From contig JAZDSJ010000008.1 in NCBI GenBank assembly GCA_039583345.1, positions 1-64,000 on the forward strand: a stretch of DNA of 64,000 bases. Reading direction: 5' to 3'. A program made the position numbers and the translations under genes. This DNA comes from Tectiglobus diatomicola. Its GTDB lineage: Bacteria > Pseudomonadota > Alphaproteobacteria > Rhizobiales > Hyphomicrobiaceae. Shown here in pieces: positions 1 to 10,338 of the stretch. The notes beneath the pieces are model-generated. The model was given only the letters and a program-made list of their open reading frames with translations, ran no database searches and was not told where the DNA came from. The first letter of the stretch is position 1; every line of letters starts with the position of its first letter.

Positions 1-5
1 CCGAC

Positions 6-1424
6 TTGCAATATGAACTCATGTCAATTTTCGTTCAAAACGAGCTTGCTGCACAGTGGACATTAGTAGTTCTAGCACTTATTTTCTCCTTCACATCCAT
101 GTTCTGGGCTCCAGAACAACAAGCGATTATTTGGCTCGCAATTATTGTAATAGCAAAAATTTCACTTTTAGAAATTTGTCGAAAATTTGCTTCAACTCCT
201 CAAAAAAAAGTAAATGTCAAAGTCTGGTATCGCCGTCTTTTTATCGCTGAAGCCTGCTGCGGACTTGCATGGGCTAGTTTTGCACTCATAGGAATAGAAG
301 AAAGCAATTACAACAATGAAGGCTACGTTCACTCATCTCATGTTTTTCTTTTTGCATCTTTGATAGTGGTACTAGCGATTCGTATGACCTTTGCCTCGAC
401 CTTACTTCCTGTACTTTATGTCGGCACCATTCCTATGACAGCTGCTGTAGTTAGCAGATTATTATTGCAACAAGATATTTTTTACTTAGCATTGGCAACT
501 ATGATCATTGCTGTACATGTTTATTTCATATTTTTAGCTAAAGGGCTTCAAAAAACAGCAGTGTCAATACTTGAGTATAGATTGCAAAAGGATATTCTTA
601 TAGCTGAATTAGCTGAGGCAAACTCAATTTCTGACGATGCACGCCAAAGAGCTGAGGATGCAAACCTAGCAAAGTCTCGATTCCTAGCAACCATGAGCCA
701 TGAGTTGCGTACTCCTTTAAACGCGGTTCTTGGCTTTTCAGAAATCATGAAAAATGAAATTCTTGGTCCTATTGAGAACAAAAACTACCGCGAATATGCA
801 CATAATATTCATATCAGCGGTTCTCATCTTCTTAATTTAATCAACGAGATACTCGACCTATCGCGTATAGAAGCAGGTAAATTTGATTTAAACGAACAAC
901 CAGTACAAATCTGTGATGTTTTGAATGACAGTGTAAGCTTGCTAAAATTACGTGCAAATAACAAAAGTATACAAATAATTGAGAACTATGACACGACAAT
1001 ATCACCACTTTGGGCAGATAAACGTTCTATAAAACAAATATGCCTTAATTTATTATCAAATGCTATAAAATTTACTCCGTGCGGGGGGAGAATTACTTTA
1101 ATAGCTAGAATTACCGAGGATGGTGGTCAAATGCTTTCGATTCATGATACAGGACCAGGCATTCCTGAACATGAAATTCCAAAAGTATTAGAAGCTTTTG
1201 GCCAGGGAACACTTGCACAAAAAATCGCAGAAGGAGGTACTGGTCTTGGTCTTCCGATTGTTCGTAAGTTAGTAGACTTACACGGTGGACATTTCGAACT
1301 TAAATCACAGCTATGTAAAGGTACTAAAGTCAGTGCTTTATTTCCACAGAGCCGAGTGATGAGACGTAAAATTCATTCTCTACCGGATAATACCAAACAA
1401 AAAGATCAAATTTATTTATCGTAA
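6..1424 (+). CDS. Membrane-bound sensor histidine kinase (possibly 5'-truncated by window edge)
   Basis: This is a two-component sensor kinase that should autophosphorylate a histidine and pass the phosphate to a response regulator. The N-terminal half (about residues 10-190) is hydrophobic with several membrane spans and no recognisable ligand domain. The C-terminal half has the HisKA H-box (MSHELRTPLN, phospho-acceptor near residue 232), the N-box (NLLSNAIKFTP), the G1 box (DTGPGIP) and the G2 box (GTGLGLP), so all catalytic parts are present. The frame opens at a TTG at base 6 with an in-frame ATG at 21. Because the window begins here, the true start may lie upstream. No response regulator is adjacent, so it is an orphan in this window. 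The signal sensed cannot be told from sequence; the HisKA region resembles PleC/DivJ-type kinases only in general. Confidence 0.85.
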   Translation: MQYELMSIFVQNELAAQWTLVVLALIFSFTSMFWAPEQQAIIWLAIIVIAKISLLEICRKFASTPQKKVNVKVWYRRLFIAEACCGLAWASFALIGIEESNYNNEGYVHSSHVFLFASLIVVLAIRMTFASTLLPVLYVGTIPMTAAVVSRLLLQQDIFYLALATMIIAVHVYFIFLAKGLQKTAVSILEYRLQKDILIAELAEANSISDDARQRAEDANLAKSRFLATMSHELRTPLNAVLGFSEIMKNEILGPIENKNYREYAHNIHISGSHLLNLINEILDLSRIEAGKFDLNEQPVQICDVLNDSVSLLKLRANNKSIQIIENYDTTISPLWADKRSIKQICLNLLSNAIKFTPCGGRITLIARITEDGGQMLSIHDTGPGIPEHEIPKVLEAFGQGTLAQKIAEGGTGLGLPIVRKLVDLHGGHFELKSQLCKGTKVSALFPQSRVMRRKIHSLPDNTKQKDQIYLS

Positions 1425-1707
1425 TTGTTATAAAAAAAGTTAAATCATACCTCTTGTCAACGTACCAGCTGAAGCGTATAAATCCATCTCTAATTCGTAA
1501 ATATTGATTACATGTCAGAAAATTTGAGAAAATAAATTGGAAAATCATATGCATGAATTTGAATTTATCTGGATCAACTTAAGCTTATTTAAAGGTACAG
1601 CAATCAATGAATTCTAGCTGTTTATTACTCAGGTTCAATTAGTACTAAAAGTCTAAGGCAAATTAATATCTAGTAAAAATTTTTACTATAAGAAAGAGAT
1701 CTTAATT

Positions 1708-2865
1708 TCAGTCAAGTTTTAGTTTCGTATTAACTTTTTTAAGCATTTCTATTTGTAGCGGTTTTCCCCTGAACTCACGTAAAGCGTTAGAGTAAGCCTG
1801 AGTTGCCTCTTTCTTCTTGCCAAGATCATAAAGAGTATGTATTAAGCGTTGCCACTCGGATATATTTCCGCCGTTCCTTTTTAATTTAGTCCAAAAATCA
1901 TTGACTAGATATTCGATTTTCTTACCCTGCTCTTTAGTGCTTAAACTTGCTATTCTTTGAAAAATATCTTGTGATGACAAAGCGTTCTCGTCACTAACAT
2001 CAATACCCAACATTACAGCTAAAATTCTTATACGCAATGCTGTTATTCGCGCAATTATTAAATGTCTTATTTCCGGAGAAAGATTCTTCTGTGTCAAAAG
2101 TTTACTAAAACCATATATGGCCTGGCTAGTGCGTTTTCTCTGTTCATTACTAACTGCTAGCCAAAAGTGTGCTATAATATTATCTGATTGCAGTGTTATA
2201 ATTCGTTCTAAAATAGCAACAACCTCATCTGTTACTATACCATTACTAAGACCCATAACAGCTTCAGCATATTGAGTAAGGCGCTTAATACTTTCACCAT
2301 TTAATCGAATAGCTTGTTGAAAGGCAAATGATGCCTTCGCGTATTTTTTTTGCCTAAGATAAACTGGTGCAATTACATCCCATCCTCGTGCATCACCAGG
2401 TTCTTCGAGTAATCTATTCTCAACGCCTGCAATAAGTTTAGCAACCGAGGTCTGAGTTAAATCAGCATTAGACTGAACAACATATGGTTTACTGGGCAAA
2501 CCTGGAGTGCCAAGTAAAAAATAAATTCCTAAGGTAGAAATAAGAATTACTACAGCTATTGCTGTAGCTAGATATTTATGAAATTTAGTCAGGGGTGTAA
2601 AGCTTTGAGTAAGTATAGATTGGGTCATGCACGCTTCATCTGCAGTAAGCAAACGCCGTGAGATCTCTAATTTTGCCGATTCAGCTTCTTCACTGTTAAT
2701 TAAATTTCGCTCCAAATCGCGGCTAATTTCCTGTAGTTGATCTCTATAGATCGAAACCTCAGTGTCTTTATAATCAGTATGCAATTCTGCGTCACGCAGT
2801 AATGGCCTTAGTATAAAGGTGATACTGCAAGTTAGTAAAAATGCACAAATACTCCAAAATATCAT
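1708..2865 (-). CDS. ccmI: Cytochrome c-type biogenesis protein CcmI (CycH)
   Basis: CcmI is the apocytochrome c chaperone of the System I maturation pathway; it holds apocytochrome c for haem attachment by CcmF/CcmH at the periplasmic face. The protein shows the expected layout: a first membrane helix at residues 2-20, a cytoplasmic stretch with the family motif YRDQLQEISRDL, a second helix near residues 95-117, and a periplasmic TPR region (roughly 130-385) with helical repeats. Length, 385 residues, is within the family range. No other ccm gene is adjacent, although ccmI usually ends a ccmABCDEFGHI run, so it stands alone between gaps. Family assignment is firm from the N-terminal architecture. 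The extent of the TPR array is an inference. Confidence 0.85.
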   Translation of the reverse strand: MIFWSICAFLLTCSITFILRPLLRDAELHTDYKDTEVSIYRDQLQEISRDLERNLINSEEAESAKLEISRRLLTADEACMTQSILTQSFTPLTKFHKYLATAIAVVILISTLGIYFLLGTPGLPSKPYVVQSNADLTQTSVAKLIAGVENRLLEEPGDARGWDVIAPVYLRQKKYAKASFAFQQAIRLNGESIKRLTQYAEAVMGLSNGIVTDEVVAILERIITLQSDNIIAHFWLAVSNEQRKRTSQAIYGFSKLLTQKNLSPEIRHLIIARITALRIRILAVMLGIDVSDENALSSQDIFQRIASLSTKEQGKKIEYLVNDFWTKLKRNGGNISEWQRLIHTLYDLGKKKEATQAYSNALREFRGKPLQIEMLKKVNTKLKLD

Positions 2866-3340
2866 AATTAAGCCTCGAAGGAATAAGCTATATTATACTT
2901 TTTTGTTTAAGTTGTTTGCTACAGTTTAATTGTTTATATTATGATTATTATGTATTCGAGAATGCAAAATAAATTTATGAAAGCTAAAAACTAATATTAT
3001 ATTTTATAAACTAATATATATGGCAATTTCACTTGACACTTTTTAAAAGTATCGGTTGGAATGATTTTCATACAGTTTTTAGGATAAATGCAATCAAAAA
3101 AGTATTGATAATGCCTTATCCAAACTTTCATTTAACCTTTTAATTTATAATATCAGTATATTATATAGTAAACGTAATTAATTGAATCAATTAAGTCGTA
3201 TGTATTCTACATCTTTATCTAAGCATCAAACGTTTAGACCTTTGGAAGCCAAGTAATATAATTAACCTTATCTTAAGTTCAAAAATTATTACTTTAATAA
3301 ATGAGAAGCCTTAAAAATTTACTTTATTAAGGTCATTCCT
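2866..3340. other. Gene-free AT-rich gap
   Basis: A 475-base stretch between ccmI and the glycosylase gene. It is very AT-rich, has stop codons in all frames and shows no tRNA fold, strong terminator or recognisable protein fragment. It must contain the ccmI promoter region, but no clear -35/-10 pair stands out. Confidence 0.6.
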
Positions 3341-3970
3341 CTACTTTCTACTCTTAATTATATTATAATAGGACCATAATAACTGTGCTGCTATACTACG
3401 CCAGGGCCTCCATCTAATGGAAAGTTTTGTTAATTCAACAAAGCTTGGACGTTTTACCAATCCAAAAGCCTTCTGAGCTGCTAATTGAAGTGCTAAGTCT
3501 CCTGGTGCAAAAATATCCGGTCTTCCAAGACAAAACATTAAGAACATATCAGCTGTCCAAGGACCAATTCCAGGAATTGAGATCAATAAAGTACGTATAT
3601 CATCATCATTGAAATCTATCATCTCTTCAAGGTTAAGTTCTTTTTGCATAATAGTATTTGCCAAAGCTCGTAGACTACGTATTTTTATACGAGAAAGACC
3701 TGCAGCCCTCATAACCTCATCATCAAGTTGTAGCACTGTACTGGCTGTAATCGGCTGAATTGTGTTTTCAAATCTCTGCCATATAGCGTGAGCACTTTTA
3801 AAAGAAAGTTGTTGAGCGACAATAATGCGGGCAAGCCCTGAAAAATCTGGTTTACTCCTGCGCAACGACGGTGATCCTGTCACATCATGAATTTTGCAAA
3901 TCACAGTACACTTACGCCGTAGGATTCTTATCCCACTTTCAAAGTGATAAGTATTATCTATTGATTTCAT
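3341..3970 (-). CDS. DNA-3-methyladenine glycosylase II (AlkA/HhH-GPD family)
   Basis: A base-excision repair glycosylase that removes alkylated purines from DNA. The protein has the helix-hairpin-helix (IPGIGPWTA, residues 132-140) followed by the GPD-type loop (FAPGDLA) whose aspartate, residue 158, is the expected catalytic acid. An upstream AQQLS segment is typical of the fold. At 209 residues it matches the short bacterial single-domain AlkA-like proteins rather than the 282-residue E. coli AlkA, which has an extra N-terminal domain. It is monocistronic, flanked by gene-free sequence on both sides. The family is clear; exact substrate range (3-methyladenine versus others) is inferred from family membership. 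Confidence 0.82.
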   Translation of the reverse strand: MKSIDNTYHFESGIRILRRKCTVICKIHDVTGSPSLRRSKPDFSGLARIIVAQQLSFKSAHAIWQRFENTIQPITASTVLQLDDEVMRAAGLSRIKIRSLRALANTIMQKELNLEEMIDFNDDDIRTLLISIPGIGPWTADMFLMFCLGRPDIFAPGDLALQLAAQKAFGLVKRPSFVELTKLSIRWRPWRSIAAQLLWSYYNIIKSRK

Positions 3971-4324
3971 CTAAACAGTGGGTTTCTTAAATTTCAAAGG
4001 CATGTGATTAAGCTAAGTGAAAAAATATATGCGTTAGATAAGAATAGAAATTATGTTTTTGCCAAATGTCCATATTTTAACACAGCTTATTCACCAAAAA
4101 GGTTAAAATACAAATTTTAAATTTTTAAATTTGTCAATCACAATTCGTTATATTTTTTCAAGATAGATGAAATCTATTACTACACTTCAGTTTCCTTCAA
4201 TAACTTACACATATCTTATCGCTTCTGAATAGTACAACTCAAGTAGGTAAGTAAAAGCCGCCTAGAGATGCGAAAACAACATCACCTCTGCATCAATATA
4301 TCACTCACTTAAATTTCCTGTTGG
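3971..4324. other. Gene-free AT-rich gap
   Basis: A 354-base stretch upstream of the glycosylase gene and downstream of ligA. No reading frame, RNA gene or clean terminator could be supported. A purine-rich imperfect hairpin near 4265-4300 is too irregular and lacks a convincing T-run for ligA termination. Confidence 0.55.
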
Positions 4325-6460
4325 TTAATTTTCATTAATTAGCTTAATCCACTCTTTTTCGCTCAAAATAGTTATACCAAGTTCTCTGGCTTTCGTTAAC
4401 TTTGAACCAGCTGAAGAGCCGGCAACTATACAATCTGTTTTTTTCGAAATGGAATTTACAACGTTAGCTCCTAGACGTATGGCCTGCACTTTAGCTTCAC
4501 TTCGACTTAAGCTATCCATAGTACCTGTAAAAGCTATGGTCTTGCCTGAGATATATGATGTTGAATTCTGAATGTCGTTAACTTGTTCAACATTAATGTG
4601 AAGTAAAAGATCTTCTAACACTTTTATATTATGTGCTTCTTTAAAAAAGCTTATAAGTGATGTGATGGCACTTGGACCAAGACCTTCAATGTTAACAAGA
4701 TCTTTGTATGCCTCATTATCTAAATTTTCATCAGCTGCCAACTCAATAACATTACGAAGTGTATTCCAATCATTAAACGTTTGGGACAAACTGCGAGCTG
4801 TTGTTTCACCAATATAACGAATGCCTAAGGCATATACAAACCTTTCAAGACTAATTGTCCGACGAGCTCGGATCGCAGCAAACAGCTTTTCCACGGAAAG
4901 TTTGCCATAACCTTTTTGCTCTTCCAAAGGGTGAATGTATGTTGAATTACGTTGTTCTAAAGTGAAAATTTCTGCTGGATTTTTGATCCAGTCATTTTCA
5001 AAAAGCAGTTCTATTTGTTTTGAACCAAGACCTTCGATATTGAAAGCATTGCGAGAAACGAAATGTTTAAGACGTTCTTTGGCCTGTGCCGGACAGATCA
5101 AACCACCTGAACAGCGCCTAACAACTTCTGTCTTACCGGTCATTGTATCAATTTCACGTATTGCTTTACTCGAACAGACAGGACAAACCGATGGAAACAC
5201 AAATAGTTTAGAGTTCCCATGCCGTTGCCTATTAATCGGGCCTAAGATATAGGGAATCACATCACCAGAACGTTGTATACGTACCATGTCTCCAATTCGA
5301 ATGTCTTTTCTAATTATTTCATCTTCGTTATGTAAAGTAGCATTGGAAATAACAACACCACCAACTGTTACTGGCTTAAGCTTTGCAACAGGTGTAAGCG
5401 CTCCTGTTCGACCAACCTTAATTTCAATATCTTGTAATAATGTAATAGCTTGTTCTGAAGGTAATTTGTATGCAATTGCCCATCTAGGAGCACGTGCAGA
5501 ACATCCTAGTCGATATTGCCAATCCAATCTGTCGACTTTATAAACAACTCCGTCGACGTCGTATCCTAACAGCGCACGTTGTTGAACAATTTCATCATAA
5601 TATCTGACCAATGCGTTTGCCGTATCGCACCGCTTTACTAATGGATTTGTAGGTAGCCCCCAACGTGCTAAATTAGAATTAATAAGTTCTTGTGTATCTG
5701 CAGAAAGTGACTCTGCTTCTCCTAAACCGTAAGCAAAAAACTTTAAAGGACGTGAGGCAGTAACACCAGCATCTAATTGTCGTAAAGAACCAGCAGCTGC
5801 ATTCCGAGGGTTGGCAAACAATTTAGCACCTATTTTTTTTTGCTTTTTATTAATTTCAGAAAAGTCTGCATGTGAAATATAAATTTCACCTCGAATATCG
5901 ATTATTTTAGGAATGTCATCACCAATTAATCGTATAGGAATTTCTTGTATTGTAGCTACGTTAGCTGTGACATCCTCTCCGATTAAACTATCACCACGTG
6001 TAGCTGCACGAACAAACATGCCTTTTTCATAGCGTAAAGATATGGAAAGACCGTCAATCTTAGGTTCCGCCATGAATGCGATCGGTTCATTATCAGGAAG
6101 ATGTAAAAATCGCCGGATACGATCAGTAAATTCATACATTTCCATTTCATTAAAAGCATTATCTAGAGACAACATAGGAACACTATGCTTAACTTTTCCG
6201 AACCTGCTAATACAGCTTGCACCAACCCGAAGATTCTGGCCATTGTGAGATGCTAATGATGGGAAATAAGCTTCTATAATTGAACTGCGCTGACGAAGGA
6301 GATCGTAGTCTGTGTCACTAATCTCTGGCTGATCATGATTAAAATAAAGAATGTTGTGGCGCTCTATTTCATGTGCAAGCCAATTTAGTTCCTCAGAAGC
6401 TTCTACCTCTGAAAGATCTTGAACTTTCTTAAATGTATTAGCAGTCAATTTTACGCCCAC
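4325..6460 (-). CDS. ligA: NAD-dependent DNA ligase LigA
   Basis: The essential replicative ligase, sealing nicks with NAD+ as AMP donor. Domains appear in the usual order: Ia (residues about 20-80), adenylation domain with the AMP-accepting lysine K134 in EPKIDG, OB fold, a four-cysteine zinc finger (CPVC and the later CSGGLICP), helix-hairpin-helix repeats (IEGLGSKQ, IEGLGPSA) and a C-terminal BRCT domain from about residue 630. Length, 711 residues, is normal for alphaproteobacteria. The start is a GTG with no closer ATG giving the conserved N-terminus. In alphaproteobacteria the usual order is lpxC-bamD-recN-ligA; here bamD lies upstream in the same direction but recN is absent from the 361-base gap. 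Confidence 0.97.
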   Translation of the reverse strand: MGVKLTANTFKKVQDLSEVEASEELNWLAHEIERHNILYFNHDQPEISDTDYDLLRQRSSIIEAYFPSLASHNGQNLRVGASCISRFGKVKHSVPMLSLDNAFNEMEMYEFTDRIRRFLHLPDNEPIAFMAEPKIDGLSISLRYEKGMFVRAATRGDSLIGEDVTANVATIQEIPIRLIGDDIPKIIDIRGEIYISHADFSEINKKQKKIGAKLFANPRNAAAGSLRQLDAGVTASRPLKFFAYGLGEAESLSADTQELINSNLARWGLPTNPLVKRCDTANALVRYYDEIVQQRALLGYDVDGVVYKVDRLDWQYRLGCSARAPRWAIAYKLPSEQAITLLQDIEIKVGRTGALTPVAKLKPVTVGGVVISNATLHNEDEIIRKDIRIGDMVRIQRSGDVIPYILGPINRQRHGNSKLFVFPSVCPVCSSKAIREIDTMTGKTEVVRRCSGGLICPAQAKERLKHFVSRNAFNIEGLGSKQIELLFENDWIKNPAEIFTLEQRNSTYIHPLEEQKGYGKLSVEKLFAAIRARRTISLERFVYALGIRYIGETTARSLSQTFNDWNTLRNVIELAADENLDNEAYKDLVNIEGLGPSAITSLISFFKEAHNIKVLEDLLLHINVEQVNDIQNSTSYISGKTIAFTGTMDSLSRSEAKVQAIRLGANVVNSISKKTDCIVAGSSAGSKLTKARELGITILSEKEWIKLINEN

Positions 6461-6821
6461 ACTTCATTCCAACTTTAATCTCAAAGTAAAAATAAGAATT
6501 GTTGTATAAGCATATATATGCCGATTACCAGATTTCTGCATATTACTTTTCTAATGCATTCTTTATGCTTACGCTGCTAACTAAACAAAAATAACAATTA
6601 GTAACAAATTCTAAATAAACAAAAGCAAATGAAAGTTACATTTTCTACCGTACGTATTTTAAATCAATAAAGATATCTTTATATTGAGATTTTTCATACA
6701 CAATAACGATCCAGTGTTTACTATCCGAAGGCTTCAGAAATATACTTGCATATTTTGAGCATTCTAAATTAAATCTAATGCGCTAGCAAAAATGTTAGAC
6801 TTTAAAATAAGCAAGGCTCTG
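6461..6821. other. Gap at the expected position of recN
   Basis: A 361-base gene-free stretch between bamD and ligA, both leftward. recN (about 1.6 kb) usually sits here in alphaproteobacteria. No RecN motif such as a Walker A loop can be read in any frame, so the gene is deleted or decayed beyond recognition. Confidence 0.55.
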
Positions 6822-7652
6822 CTACCTAGCCGATGTCAACTTAATATCTTTCCAAGCGTGTGATAGCCATGAATCAGTATCTTGTCTAGGAGAAAGCCCA
6901 TCAGACTTTAGAAGATCATAGGCATCCTTGTACCATCTCGAATTAGGAAAGTTATAGCCTAAAATCGCAGTCGCATTTTGCGCTTCATTACGAATGCCAA
7001 TGGCTAGGTATACCTCTGTTAACCGCATCAATGCTTCTTCGATATGTTTAGTGTCCTGATAACTACGTACTACAACTTTAAATCTGTTAATTGCTGCTGT
7101 ATATCTACGTTTATTTAAGTAGTAGCGTCCAACTTCCATTTCGTTGGCAGCTAAATTATCACGTGCGATTCTAATTCTATTATCAGATTGGATTGCATAT
7201 TTACTATTAGGATAGCGTGATTTAAGGATTTCAAGCTCTTCTAATGCTTTACGTGTGTTGGTCTGATCATTTTTGGGACCATTGATTTCCTCAAAATAAG
7301 ACGAGGCGATTATATGATGTGCGAATGCAGCATTTTTTGTTCCAGGGTGAACTGTTGTGTAACGGCGTGCTGTTGCAATAGCTTCTGAAAACTTTCCTGC
7401 ACGAAAGTAGGCATAAGCAGCCATAACTATGGCACGGCGTGCTTCAGTTGAGTAAGGATGATCGCGATCAAGTTCTTCAAATTTTTGCGCAGCTGTCTCA
7501 AATTGCCCTTTAGTCAAATATTTATCTGCGGTAGCATACATTTTACTGGGCGGATCTGGGTGAATAATGTTCTTAGTGTCTGTTGTTAACGCACAACCGC
7601 TCAATAAAACAATGTGTCCTATAGCTAGGACTACGGACTGTGGAATTTTCAT
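6822..7652 (-). CDS. bamD: Outer membrane assembly lipoprotein BamD
   Basis: BamD is the essential lipoprotein of the BAM complex that helps BamA fold beta-barrel proteins into the outer membrane. Starting at the ATG at 7652 gives a short lipoprotein signal peptide ending in the lipobox LLSGC (cysteine 20). A longer GTG start at 7688 would add 12 charged residues ahead of the signal and is less likely. The mature part is five TPR-like helical pairs with the BamD-typical segments FEELDRDHPYS and KFVVV-like repeats, ending at about residue 276, normal for the family. BamB of the same complex is encoded at 34.4 kb. Usual neighbours lpxC (upstream) and recN (downstream) are missing. Confidence 0.93.
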   Translation of the reverse strand: MKIPQSVVLAIGHIVLLSGCALTTDTKNIIHPDPPSKMYATADKYLTKGQFETAAQKFEELDRDHPYSTEARRAIVMAAYAYFRAGKFSEAIATARRYTTVHPGTKNAAFAHHIIASSYFEEINGPKNDQTNTRKALEELEILKSRYPNSKYAIQSDNRIRIARDNLAANEMEVGRYYLNKRRYTAAINRFKVVVRSYQDTKHIEEALMRLTEVYLAIGIRNEAQNATAILGYNFPNSRWYKDAYDLLKSDGLSPRQDTDSWLSHAWKDIKLTSAR

Positions 7653-8429
7653 TTCAAGTCTAAGTTCCGATTGCCTGTTGGTGATCACATTAGTGTATAA
7701 AATAGTTGATCAATGCACACTACTTATAAATGTAAAAACACACACTAATTTAAGTTTCCACAAGTTTAATTACTTTTACATTACCTAGATGTGCTAAACT
7801 AAAAGCTTAGAAATTAAAAATCAATGTTGCATACCGAACATATTCATTGGATTATTTATGTTGACTTATTGCAAAGTATATTATGAGCCATATTAAGTTA
7901 CATTACTATTTTGGTCATGGTACATTTGATTCTCACCACAAACTCAAAGCACGCTGAAAGAAGGCATGACAAGATTACTCTGCAGCGTTAAGTGAAATTA
8001 ATATCAAGATATCCTTAATTAATATATATTTTATATCTTATGATGTACACCTTTGCTAAGGATGAGCATTATGAATTTCGACTGATATAAAATATACTTT
8101 GTATACTTATTTGGCATGTGAAATGTGCATAACATTTACATGTGGCCCGTTCAAGTTTTAACAAACTATAATGATTTTGCTTTAAAATCAATCTAAGTAC
8201 TCTAAACACTTGACTTATATCTACCTAAATTATGCCAGGTTAAACTATATTTGGCAGTAGCTTTATGACATAAAAGTGTGTTTTATCTAATTCAGGTTAC
8301 GCTTTTGTACAAGTTACATATAATTGATTAGCACAAGTAACATTTTACCAGATTGCATTTGGTTACTAAAAGTTTAAAAGTTAATACTTGAATATATAGT
8401 ATTAAAAGTATTTTGAAATTTATATCATG
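7653..8429. other. Gene-free AT-rich gap upstream of bamD
   Basis: About 780 bases with stops in every frame and no RNA gene seen. In related bacteria lpxC lies here. No LpxC fragment (for example its HKxxD zinc motif) could be read. Confidence 0.55.
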
Positions 8430-9797
8430 TTAACACATTTTGATTATAACTGAGTCAATCGTTTGGTTAACGAAAATACGTGCTTCCTCATTGCTTACAT
8501 ACACCCTAAAAAGTTCAAAAGGATCAATTTCAGATACCACCTTAGAGAGCTTGATTAAATCAACAAGTTCATCCTTACTTGTTCTAATCTGTATCTGATT
8601 GACTGGTCCTGTTGTTTCATAATAACGATGGTATGGTTTGCGCTCGGCTCGGTCAGTAATGATATGCGGCGTTTTACAAACTTTATGATCTAGCCAATCA
8701 GATATTTTGTTACTAATTATTTCACATGCCTTATCTACTACAGAATTGTTATTAAACCCAAACTGTGTTTGTAATAGTTCTCGAACATCTATGCATTTGT
8801 AAAGACGACGTTTTTGTAACCTTAGAGCTAAATCTCTAACGACTTCATCAGATGCAGCTGTTAGAAAACTTAATGCTCCCCACAAAACAAAATCATCAAG
8901 TTCCATAAGATATCTGAGACTACTTTGATTCCTAGCAAATACTAACAATGGATGCTGATAAGGTAGCCCTGTATATTTCCAAGTATTATCTCTTCCAAGA
9001 GAGATAATGCGAACTAAAAGTTCTACCAAAAGCTTTTCTGCACCACGTGTCGTTTTATGTAAGTAAACAGTACGATAGAGGTGGAATAAACCTAAAACAT
9101 AAGTCTCCGCTGCACAAATTGCCTTTGGGCCTAAAACAAAAGTTTGAATCTTACTTTCTTCACAAGAAGGCCCATAAGGCACATTTGCAACTTCAAGATT
9201 TGCCATTAACCACTCAAAATCAATAGCACCGTGCTGTGCTCCGGTCATAAGTCGGTCTCGTTGCATGTAATCAATGCGATCTGCGTCAAACTGGCTAGAG
9301 ACAACCGCGCTGTAAATACTACCTGTATCAATTCTAATTAAATCAGCTACAGAATCTGCAAAACCGCTATCAAAACTGTTTAAAACATCTGCAATTTCAC
9401 TCTCACGAATTAGTTGTTCACTAATACTTTCATGATTTACCAATTTCAAATCTAGCTGCTTTCCAACTTCTTCAAAGGCATGACTAAAGGGACCGTGACC
9501 AACATCGTGTAGAAGAGCCGCAGCCATAGCCTGATGAGCTTTGGTTTCCTCAAATATTTCAAATCTTTGAACTATCTTCATAAGCTGCCTTGCAGTATGA
9601 AAGACGCCCAGACTATGAGCAAACCTAGAATGTGTCGCACCTGGATATACAAAATCAGATAAACCAAGTTGCTTTACTCGCCGTAATCTTTGAAATGTGC
9701 CCGTTTGCACTACACGCCACATGGCAAGCTCGAACTCGGAGGCTCCAAATTCGATAATATTATGGAGCGGATCACGTACTCGCTGTTGCTTATCCAT
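8430..9797 (-). CDS. HD-domain phosphohydrolase (SAMHD1/dNTPase-like, COG1078 type)
   Basis: A metal-dependent HD-superfamily hydrolase. The N-terminus carries the expected HSRFAHSLG segment (H56, H61) and the HD motif HDVGHGPFSH (H97, D98, H101), with a later DRIDYMQRD aspartate completing the metal site. These residues place it with dGTPase/SAMHD1-like enzymes, which hydrolyse dNTPs to deoxynucleosides and triphosphate. The remaining 300 residues are helical, with a C-terminal regulatory-like part typical of COG1078. All catalytic residues are intact and length (455) fits the family. It stands alone between two gene-free gaps. The substrate is inferred from the family; a role in dNTP pool control is likely but not proven by sequence. 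Confidence 0.85.
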   Translation of the reverse strand: MDKQQRVRDPLHNIIEFGASEFELAMWRVVQTGTFQRLRRVKQLGLSDFVYPGATHSRFAHSLGVFHTARQLMKIVQRFEIFEETKAHQAMAAALLHDVGHGPFSHAFEEVGKQLDLKLVNHESISEQLIRESEIADVLNSFDSGFADSVADLIRIDTGSIYSAVVSSQFDADRIDYMQRDRLMTGAQHGAIDFEWLMANLEVANVPYGPSCEESKIQTFVLGPKAICAAETYVLGLFHLYRTVYLHKTTRGAEKLLVELLVRIISLGRDNTWKYTGLPYQHPLLVFARNQSSLRYLMELDDFVLWGALSFLTAASDEVVRDLALRLQKRRLYKCIDVRELLQTQFGFNNNSVVDKACEIISNKISDWLDHKVCKTPHIITDRAERKPYHRYYETTGPVNQIQIRTSKDELVDLIKLSKVVSEIDPFELFRVYVSNEEARIFVNQTIDSVIIKMC

Positions 9798-10338
9798 TAA
9801 AGTTGTCTAATAGTAAAGTATTCATATTTTATGCCGCTAACAGAAAATTTATTTAGAAATAGCTAAGTATGAATCCGATCTTTAAGCTCATTTTACAAGC
9901 TATTCACTCTTCATGAATCAAGTCTATCGTTTGTTACAGGCATTAACACGTACTCAATTAGCTCAGACAACACAATGAATCCTAACTATAAATTAGATAG
10001 TATTGACGTGTATGTATTAAATACATGCACGCAATAGCTAGAAAAGATCAAGAATTTTCAAATATCAATTTAGGGATTATAACAAATAACCATTAACTAA
10101 TTTTTTACATCTTAGAGAGTTTATAAAACAGTCATGTACTTATTGGAATTTAATTATGAAATACGCCATTAAAATAAATACAATTGCAAATTAATATCTC
10201 TAAAGTCACGCTTTAATTTACGGTCAGTTATCTATGTTATAGATGTTTGTGACAATTTCTATGTGTTATATTACAAAATTATAGACTATACATTGTCAAT
10301 AATCACATAGTGTAGTTAAATTTATTAGTTATTAAGCT
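9798..10338. other. Gene-free AT-rich gap
   Basis: A 541-base stretch between two leftward genes. No reading frame, RNA gene or terminator could be supported. It should hold the HD hydrolase promoter. Confidence 0.55.
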
